Shown: in pieces, positions 58,224 through 64,000 of the stretch | Numbering within the stretch: the first letter of the stretch is position 1 | Layout of the letters: the number at the start of each line of letters is the position of its first letter | The notes under the pieces: generated by a model | The model's input: only the letters and a program-made list of their open reading frames with translations | What the model was told of the DNA's origin: nothing | Databases searched by the model: none | Made by a program: the position numbers and the translations under genes | Assembly: GCF_001442625.1 (NCBI RefSeq) | Contig: NZ_LMZQ01000007.1 | Location: 62,001-126,000 of the forward strand | DNA: 64,000 nt | Direction: 5' to 3' | Source: Pedobacter ginsenosidimutans | Lineage (GTDB): Bacteria > Bacteroidota > Bacteroidia > Sphingobacteriales > Sphingobacteriaceae

Positions 58224-58247
58224 AAAGCACCTTAAAAGTGCCTTTCT
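58224..58247 (-). terminator. Hairpin after the CRP-AraC regulator
   Basis: On the minus strand AGGCAC and GGTGCT enclose TTTTAA, followed by TTTTATT. It lies about 20 bases after the regulator stop. Confidence 0.6.
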
Positions 58248-58264
58248 GTAACAAAAACGTTAAG

Positions 58265-59245
58265 CTAAAGTTTTTCTTTATTTAGGGTTTTCGAATATTC
58301 TACAGGACTCATTCCTACCAGTTTTTTAAAGGAGCTATAAAAAGCACTCCGTGAAGAGAAACCTGCGCTGTAGGCGAGTGCCTCTAGTGTAAAGTTCTGC
58401 ATGATATCAGGGTTACGGATGCTTCCTTTAATCCAATTTACACGATATTGATTGATATAATCAATAAAGCTCTTATTGAAATAGCTGTTCAAGACAATAG
58501 AAAGTTTATGACTGCTTAAACCAATCTCTTTAGCAAGAGATTGGAGCCTGACATCTTTATGCCTGAATGATTGATGTTTATTAATATGCAATTCTAACTT
58601 TTGTCCCCACTCTTCCAATTCCTTGTTTTTGTCTTTCTCTGAAAAATTTTTCTTAATGGATAAAAGTGTTGAAGCCTTAACATTCAGCAAAGAAGCTACT
58701 AACGCTAAGGGGAGGCGGTCTAAATAACCTGGATTGGTTTTAGCAAAATACAGATACCTTTCCTTGGCGTTTCCTACCCTTATAATGTGTGCTCTTTGCT
58801 GCGCATCTTTATAATATTTTTCTAAAACAACCCTGAAAATATAATTCAATTCGAAATGATGTGAAAAAAGGCGGTTGAGTTCATCATTACGCATGGCTAG
58901 CAAATGGGTATCTTCAACGGCCACTACATACTCTTGCGAATATCCAGATCCATGTAAACCAGATATGGAACTAACAAAATCATTTTCAACTGAGATATAG
59001 GTGGTTATTTTTTGTTTATTATGAGTGGTGCAGCCCATTAATGCCCCTTTAACAATAAAATAGATGTATTCGCATACTTCGTTCTCATTGAACAGTATTT
59101 GGTCTTTTTTAATACTTAGCCTTAAGAGGTGGTTCTCAAATTCTTCTTTCAATTTAGCATCTACAGCATGTACCCTGCTGAGCACATTCAGCACATAACC
59201 CACTTCTTCGCTTTCTGCTTTATTGTATTGCAATTGCTTTGACAC
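58265..59245 (-). CDS. Regulator with CRP-like sensor and AraC DNA-binding domain
   Basis: A 326-residue regulator. Residues about 25-150 are a cyclic-nucleotide-binding-like roll (LFNENEVCEYIYFIVKGALMGC). Residues about 175-200 hold a remnant Crp-type helix-turn-helix (LPLALVASLLNVKASTLLSIKKN). The C-terminus is a full AraC domain (LQSLAKEIGLSSHKLSIVLNSYFNKSF, then AGFSSRSAFYSSFKKLVGMSPVEY). The start is a GTG at 59245. The mix of two DNA-binding types in one protein is unusual. The effector is unknown. Confidence 0.85.
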   Translation of the reverse strand: MSKQLQYNKAESEEVGYVLNVLSRVHAVDAKLKEEFENHLLRLSIKKDQILFNENEVCEYIYFIVKGALMGCTTHNKQKITTYISVENDFVSSISGLHGSGYSQEYVVAVEDTHLLAMRNDELNRLFSHHFELNYIFRVVLEKYYKDAQQRAHIIRVGNAKERYLYFAKTNPGYLDRLPLALVASLLNVKASTLLSIKKNFSEKDKNKELEEWGQKLELHINKHQSFRHKDVRLQSLAKEIGLSSHKLSIVLNSYFNKSFIDYINQYRVNWIKGSIRNPDIMQNFTLEALAYSAGFSSRSAFYSSFKKLVGMSPVEYSKTLNKEKL

Positions 59246-59503
59246 CTTATACTGTTAATAATGTTATTACTTCATACCAAATGATTGGCGCACCTAAAGC
59301 ATTCTATTTACTTTGCCTTAACACAAAGTTTCCAGTATATCGTAAATTAAAAATTCTGATTAATATCTGTATTATAAAAGACTACTTGGAGCAAATGAAA
59401 AGAAAGCTAATAAAACTTATGCAGTGATGGCGAATTTGTCTTATATATTTTACAGTAAAGATGATATTTAGTGATAAATAAGGAGATGTTATTAAACAAA
59501 AAA

Positions 59504-59525
59504 GCCTCAGAAAATATTCTGAGGC
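59504..59525 (-). terminator. Terminator of the histone H1-like gene
   Basis: GCCTCAGAA (59504-59512) is perfectly inverted at 59517-59525 around AATA; a T-run follows on the minus strand. Confidence 0.9.
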
Positions 59526-59549
59526 AATTCATTATAATATTTTGGTCGC

Positions 59550-59726
59550 TTAAGCTTTGTTTTTAGTTTCCTGAACTTCTAAACGGATGGCTTGGGCTAA
59601 ATTTTTCAAATCCTGCATACCTTTACGTATACGGGTTCCAGCTGCGCTGTTACCTTTGTTATAAAATTTGTCTGCATCAGCTTCTAAAGCTGCCACTAAA
59701 CTTTTTACTTCTTCGAATTTTTTCAT
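59550..59726 (-). CDS. Histone H1-like small protein
   Basis: A 58-residue basic/helical protein, MKKFEEVKSLVAALEADADK at its start, with KFYNKGNSAAGTRIRKG and LKNLAQAIRLEVQ following. This matches the conserved Hc1/histone H1-like N-terminal domain widespread in Bacteroidota. These proteins are nucleoid-associated or bind DNA/RNA. It is short and was found by reading the minus strand; AGGAG lies upstream of the ATG, and a strong terminator follows. It stands alone between the CRP-AraC regulator and the alpha-oxoamine synthase. Confidence 0.85.
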   Translation of the reverse strand: MKKFEEVKSLVAALEADADKFYNKGNSAAGTRIRKGMQDLKNLAQAIRLEVQETKNKA

Positions 59727-59940
59727 TTTTAATTACTCCTATGGTTCTTTAAGGTTTTAGTTTTTAATTATCTTACTCTAATTTAAAGTGTTTGACGAAA
59801 TAAAAAAATTTTTAGAACAATAAAAAACAGCCTTCTATGCCGTTTTTTTCCACATTCTATGCTTTTATAAACATATTTTCCACAAAACAATTGCATCAAG
59901 TAACTGAAATACAGATTTTTACAAAAACAACTTTAACAAA

Positions 59941-59970
59941 AAAGCCCTTTAAACGTATTTAAAGGGCTTT
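59941..59970 (-). terminator. Terminator of the alpha-oxoamine synthase gene
   Basis: AAAGCCCTTTAAA (59941-59953) is perfectly inverted at 59958-59970 around CGTA. On the minus strand T residues follow. It lies 19 bases after the stop at 59989. Confidence 0.9.
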
Positions 59971-59988
59971 GTAAAATTTTCATTGATC

Positions 59989-61230
59989 TTAAACGGTAGC
60001 GAAAAGATTCTCTTTATAATATCCGTTTTCTAATTTTTCAGCAACTTCGCTAAAAGCATCTAAAGTACGTTGTACATCTTCTAGTGTATGAACAGCTGTA
60101 GGAATTAATCGGAGTTCGATCATACCTTTTGGAATTACCGGATAAACTACTATTGAGCAAAAGATGCTATAGTTCTCGCGTAAATCGTAAGTAATTGCAG
60201 TGGCATCAGAAAGTTCACCTTTTAAGAAAACCGGCGTAACTACCGAATCGGTAACACCTAAATCGAATCCGCGTTCGCGTAATCCTTTTTGCAGGGTCAT
60301 TGCAATTTCCCAAAGTTTATCTTTTAACTCAGGCTTGCTTTTCAGCAATTCTAAGCGTTTTAATAAGCCGATTACCATTGGCATTGGTAATGCCTTAGCA
60401 AAAGTCTGAGAACGCATATTATACCTTAAGAAATTGGTAATCTGCTCTGTTGAAGCAACAAAAGCACCAATGCCAGCCATAGATTTGGCGAAGGTTCCAA
60501 AATAAACATCAATTCCATCAATACAGTCTTGTGCTTCGTGTGTACCTGCACCTGTTTTACCCATTGTACCGAAACCATGCGCATCATCAACCAGGATACG
60601 GAAGTTGAAATCTTTTTTAAGATCAACAATTTCCTTCAATTTACCCTGAGCACCGCTCATTCCAAAAACACCTTCGGTAATTAAAAGAATGCCACCACCC
60701 GTTTCTTCAACCAGTTTGGTAGCACGTTCTAACTGCTTGCGGGCACTTTCAATATCATTATGTTTGTAAACAAATCGTTTACCCATGTGCAAGCGTAATC
60801 CATCTACAATACAAGCATGCGATTCTGCATCATACACCACAACATCATTCCTGTCAACCAAAGTATCGATAATTGATACCATACCCTGATAACCGTAGTT
60901 TAATAAAAATGCATCTGGTTTGCCTACAAATTCTGCAAGTTCCTGCTCCAGCTGTTCATGATAGTTTGAGTTACCGCTCATCATACGGGCACCCATAGGG
61001 TAAGCCATACCAAATTTTGCAGCAGCTTCTTCATCTGCCTTTCTAACTTCCGGGTGATTGGCTAAGCCTAAGTAGTTGTTTAAACTCCAAACCAAATGCT
61101 CTTTTCCACGAAACTGCATGTGAGGTGCAATTTCTCCCTCTAATTTTGGAAATGAGAAATACCCATGAGACCATTTCTGGTGTTGGCCAAGTGGCCCCAT
61201 GTGCTTTGCTATCTTATCAAATATATCCAA
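59989..61230 (-). CDS. Alpha-oxoamine synthase family PLP enzyme
   Basis: A 413-residue fold-type I PLP enzyme of the AONS/KBL/serine-palmitoyltransferase family, joining an amino acid and an acyl-CoA. Motifs are WSLNNYLGLANHPEV, GARMMSGN, DDAHGFGTMGKTGAG and FAKSMAGIGAF, whose Lys binds PLP. It differs from Sphingobacterium serine palmitoyltransferase in its start, so a role in sphingolipid or sulfonolipid (capnine-type) synthesis is possible, not shown. The start is a TTG at 61230; an ATG at 61200 would drop ten residues. Confidence 0.85.
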   Translation of the reverse strand: MDIFDKIAKHMGPLGQHQKWSHGYFSFPKLEGEIAPHMQFRGKEHLVWSLNNYLGLANHPEVRKADEEAAAKFGMAYPMGARMMSGNSNYHEQLEQELAEFVGKPDAFLLNYGYQGMVSIIDTLVDRNDVVVYDAESHACIVDGLRLHMGKRFVYKHNDIESARKQLERATKLVEETGGGILLITEGVFGMSGAQGKLKEIVDLKKDFNFRILVDDAHGFGTMGKTGAGTHEAQDCIDGIDVYFGTFAKSMAGIGAFVASTEQITNFLRYNMRSQTFAKALPMPMVIGLLKRLELLKSKPELKDKLWEIAMTLQKGLRERGFDLGVTDSVVTPVFLKGELSDATAITYDLRENYSIFCSIVVYPVIPKGMIELRLIPTAVHTLEDVQRTLDAFSEVAEKLENGYYKENLFATV

Positions 61231-61348
61231 TGTATTATATGTTTTTTATAATAAAATTTTGCGAATTTAAGCTTTATTCGTCTTAAAATCAACCTAATGA
61301 TCTTTTAGGTGTTAATTAAGATTTTTAACACTCCAATTTTATGCCAAA

Positions 61349-61375
61349 AAAGCCCCGATTTTACATCGGGGCTTT
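61349..61375 (-). terminator. Terminator of ftsZ
   Basis: AAAGCCCCGAT (61349-61359) is inverted at 61365-61375 around TTTAC; a T-run follows on the minus strand. It lies 20 bases after the ftsZ stop. Confidence 0.9.
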
Positions 61376-61395
61376 AAAATTATATTTGGTTTGTT

Positions 61396-63027
61396 TTAAT
61401 CAACGTTATCGTGCAAGAAAGAATTGTTAGGTCTGATCTCAGTACCACCATCCTGATCGTTGCTTAAAGTAAACCTGCTCACCTGCGATTCAGAAGAATG
61501 CTGAACTTGTTGCAACTGCATTTGTTTGCGTTTATAAGCAGGTTCGTTTTCCAATTCCTGTAAACCATTGGTGGTGCGCAATTTCATGCTTAAATCTTTT
61601 AAACGTAAGATACGTTCTTTAGATTTTTTCAATTGCTCTTCCATCGATTCATCACTTTTGTCATCGTCTAAACCTACAACCGGCATTTCGATTTCTGGTT
61701 CAGGCTCTGGCATTGGCGGTATTTGGGCAGCCGGTGTTTCGAACACAAAATTAGTTTCAGCTAATTTCACTTCAAACTCAAAACCAGTTTCCTGTGCCTC
61801 TTCTACCTGAGGTTCTTCCTCCATCAAAGTATGGCGAACCACATTATTTTCTGGCTCCTGAACTTTTTGAGGTTCTGATTTATTGAACATACCACCAAAA
61901 AGATCTGCTTGCGAAACTTCTTCCTTCGTTTTTAAAACTGGCTCGTAAGATGGCGTTGTTTTAGGCTGAATGAAAGAGTTTACTGGTTCAACGGGACGAA
62001 CTAGCGGCGCTTCTTCAGGTGTTAAAAGTGATATTTTCTTTTTATTTTTTTCTTCGTTTACGCGTTCTTCTGATGTTTGGAAACCTGTAGCAATAATGGT
62101 TACTGAAAGTTTATCGCTTAAAGATTCGTCGGTACAGTTACCCCAGATCAAATCAGCCGATAAACCAGCTTTCTCCTGAATGTAATCGGTAATGATCGAA
62201 ACCTCATCCATGGTTACTTCACGCAGACCAGAACTAATATTCAATAAAATATAACGGGCACCTTCAATTTCATTATCTTTTAACAATGGAGAAGCCAAAG
62301 CACCTTCTACAGCCTGTAACGCACGGTCTTCGCCTTCAGCGGCAAAACTACCCATAATGGCTACACCACTATCTTTCATTACAGTACGCACATCCTTAAA
62401 ATCCACGTTGATATAACCTGGCACTGTAATAATCTCTGCGATACCTTTTGCTGCCGTTGTTAAAATATCGTCGGCCTGACCAAAGGCGGAGCCTAAGGTT
62501 AAGTTCCCGAAAATTTCGCGCAGGCGATCGTTTGAGATGACCAGGTAAGAATCTACGTATTTCTTCAACTCTTCCATTCCCTCGTCGGCCTGCAGTCTAC
62601 GTCTTTTTCCTTCGAAAGAAAATGGTGTAGTAATGATGGCAACAGTTAAAATATCAAGTTCTTTAGCTGCTTTCGCAATGATTGGAGAAGCTCCTGTTCC
62701 GGTACCACCGCCCATTCCTGCTGTAATAAAAAGCATTTTGGTTGTACTACCTAACATGGCCTTAATATCATCTATATTCTCTATAGCTGAGTTTTTACCA
62801 ACCTCAGGGATAGAACCAGCGCCCATTCCTTCGGTTAAGCTAGCACCTAATTGTACCTTGTTAGGTATTGGGCTAGATTCCAAAGCCTGGGCATCTGTGT
62901 TACAAATAATAAAATCCACACCAGTAATACCAGACAGGTACATATGGTTCACTGCGTTGCCGCCACCGCCTCCAACACCAATTACCTTGATGATTGAAGA
63001 CTTATCTTTTAACATTTCGAACTGCAT
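61396..63027 (-). CDS. ftsZ: Cell division protein FtsZ
   Basis: A 543-residue tubulin-like GTPase that forms the division ring. The GTP-binding fold has IGVGGGGGNAVNHMY, the tubulin signature GGGTGTGASP and, after residue 310, a long acidic C-terminal linker of about 200 residues, longer than in E. coli (383 aa total) and typical of Bacteroidota. The ATG at 63027 (MQFEMLKD) is preferred over a TTG at 63078. It follows ftsA on the same strand with 130 bases between. Confidence 0.96.
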   Translation of the reverse strand: MQFEMLKDKSSIIKVIGVGGGGGNAVNHMYLSGITGVDFIICNTDAQALESSPIPNKVQLGASLTEGMGAGSIPEVGKNSAIENIDDIKAMLGSTTKMLFITAGMGGGTGTGASPIIAKAAKELDILTVAIITTPFSFEGKRRRLQADEGMEELKKYVDSYLVISNDRLREIFGNLTLGSAFGQADDILTTAAKGIAEIITVPGYINVDFKDVRTVMKDSGVAIMGSFAAEGEDRALQAVEGALASPLLKDNEIEGARYILLNISSGLREVTMDEVSIITDYIQEKAGLSADLIWGNCTDESLSDKLSVTIIATGFQTSEERVNEEKNKKKISLLTPEEAPLVRPVEPVNSFIQPKTTPSYEPVLKTKEEVSQADLFGGMFNKSEPQKVQEPENNVVRHTLMEEEPQVEEAQETGFEFEVKLAETNFVFETPAAQIPPMPEPEPEIEMPVVGLDDDKSDESMEEQLKKSKERILRLKDLSMKLRTTNGLQELENEPAYKRKQMQLQQVQHSSESQVSRFTLSNDQDGGTEIRPNNSFLHDNVD

Positions 63028-63157
63028 ATCTTTATGAATCAGTTGTTTAAAAATTTTTAAATTCTGTTCATTACTCAATGTAATATTAACACTTTTTCAA
63101 CAGACGTTTTCCACAACTGTTGATAATGTGGAAAACTCATCTTTTGTGGAAAAATAA

Positions 63158-64000
63158 TTAACTTTTTAAGTAATCTTCATCGCTTACATTCATGTCATCC
63201 TGAATGAAAGTTCTCGTTTTTGCCAGCAATTTATCAAACAAACCTGGTCCTCGTTTCTCTTTTTCTTTGGCTGTTTTTGGTTTTTCTACAAAAACACCAG
63301 GCTGTTTCATTTCTTCAATTAACTCTTCTGCTTTTTGGATTCCTTTGATCAGCAAACCTACACTGGTTGCATACATCGGGCTTTTCAGGTCATCATAAAT
63401 GGTTTTAGGCATATCTTCATATTTAGATAAGTGCTCGTTCGGATAACCAATACGACAATCTAAACCGGTTACATATTCAACTGACTGAGATAAGTGTTTT
63501 AATAAAGCACCACCACCGGTAATTACAATACCACCGATCAGTTTTTTCTCATATCCGGAAGATTTGATCTCGTAATATACGTGCTCAATAATTTCTTCCA
63601 TACGGGCCTGGATAACGTAAGCCAGGTTTTTAACCGAAATTTCTTTTGGTTCGCGGCCGCGTAAGCCCGGAACACAAATAATTTCGTTTTCTTTATTCTC
63701 TTCTGCCAATGCAGAACCAAAACGTGTTTTTAATAACTCAGCCTGGTTACGCATTACAGAGCAGCCCTCTCTGATATCTTCGGTAACACTATTGCCACCA
63801 AAAGGGATAACTGCTGTGTGACGGATAATACCTTCGTGGAAAATGGCAATATCTGTAGTACCACCACCAATATCAACCAATGCAATACCTGCTTCTTTTT
63901 CTTCCTCGCTCAACACCGATTCAGAAGAAGCCAATGGCTCAAGAATTAAATCCTGAGTTTGCAGCCCTGCATTGTTTACACATTTGATGATGTTTTTTAC
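63158..64000 (-). CDS. ftsA: Cell division protein FtsA, C-terminal part (cut by window edge)
   Basis: An open frame of 280 codons that runs off the right edge, so the start lies beyond this window. Visible parts of the actin-like fold are GIALVDIGGGTTDIAIFHEG (phosphate-2 loop) and IGGIVITGGGALLKHL (adenosine loop). The C-terminus is DEDYLKS. FtsA anchors FtsZ to the membrane. A Met drawn at 63934 would be an internal TTG and is not the start; the frame is open through to base 64000. The next gene is ftsZ, the usual order. Confidence 0.93.
   Translation of the reverse strand, partial: VKNIIKCVNNAGLQTQDLILEPLASSESVLSEEEKEAGIALVDIGGGTTDIAIFHEGIIRHTAVIPFGGNSVTEDIREGCSVMRNQAELLKTRFGSALAEENKENEIICVPGLRGREPKEISVKNLAYVIQARMEEIIEHVYYEIKSSGYEKKLIGGIVITGGGALLKHLSQSVEYVTGLDCRIGYPNEHLSKYEDMPKTIYDDLKSPMYATSVGLLIKGIQKAEELIEEMKQPGVFVEKPKTAKEKEKRGPGLFDKLLAKTRTFIQDDMNVSDEDYLKS

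Overview
The window looks like chromosomal DNA of a Bacteroidota, most probably Sphingobacteriaceae (Pedobacter or a close relative). Support comes from the gene families: TonB-dependent receptors with carboxypeptidase-regulatory-like N-termini, a PorP/SprF protein beside a type IX secretion (T9SS) type B substrate, LytTR two-component genes, GH78 and GH31 enzymes and Bacteroidota-style Ohr and histone H1-like proteins. It also comes from promoters of the Bacteroidota form TTG-N19-TAnnTTTG, several of which match exactly. No rRNA, tRNA, CRISPR array, prophage or insertion sequence was recognised.

Layout: 1-8.1 kb holds a META lipoprotein, a BrkB-type membrane protein, an ohr-ohrR peroxide pair with a perfect operator, an outer-membrane barrel, a TPR protein and a GH78 rhamnosidase. 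8.2-11.6 kb holds riboflavin synthase, a biotin carboxylase and a threonine aldolase. 11.7-16.5 kb is a glycolytic block: a sugar-kinase-like gene, a Nudix-type (NrtR-like) regulator, then a tight operon of pfkA, a degenerate kinase paralogue and gapA. 17-22.3 kb holds a phosphoesterase, a frameshifted TonB-like gene, a divergent DeoR regulator/5'-nucleotidase pair with three phased palindromes, a Cys/Gly-tailed membrane protein and a Crp-type regulator. 22.6-27.7 kb is a T9SS surface-protein operon. 28-36 kb is glgB, a GH31 glucosidase and a TonB receptor. 36-39.8 kb is a penicillin-acylase-type gene, a small membrane protein and a LuxE-like gene.

39.8-45.3 kb is a zinc-starvation island. 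A Fur-family (Zur-like) regulator closes an operon that also encodes a MerC-domain membrane protein, a 54-residue lipoprotein too short for usual gene-length cut-offs, a LolD/FtsX-type ABC pair with a His-rich loop and three paralogous secreted CxxCG proteins. A CxCC (COG0523) GTPase is transcribed divergently, and two TGCAA-N5-TTGCA boxes cover both promoters.

45.6-50 kb is a LytTR/LytS pair next to a TonB receptor. 50.2-64 kb is mostly housekeeping (tyrS, ligA, dapA, an alpha-oxoamine synthase, ftsZ, the end of ftsA). It also holds a patatin, a GxxExxY gene flanked by inverted repeats, an acetyltransferase, a CRP-AraC fusion regulator and a histone H1-like gene.

The most notable points are: (1) a shared 19-bp palindrome, TAGTGTA-N5-TACACTA, at four places (by the kinase, between the Nudix regulator and pfkA, in front of a short gene-less unit after gapA, and upstream of the GH31/glgB genes), which suggests one regulon for glycolysis and alpha-glucan metabolism; (2) the Zur-like island; (3) two or three promoter-plus-terminator units without a convincing ORF that may be small RNAs; (4) an unusually AT-rich tyrS.
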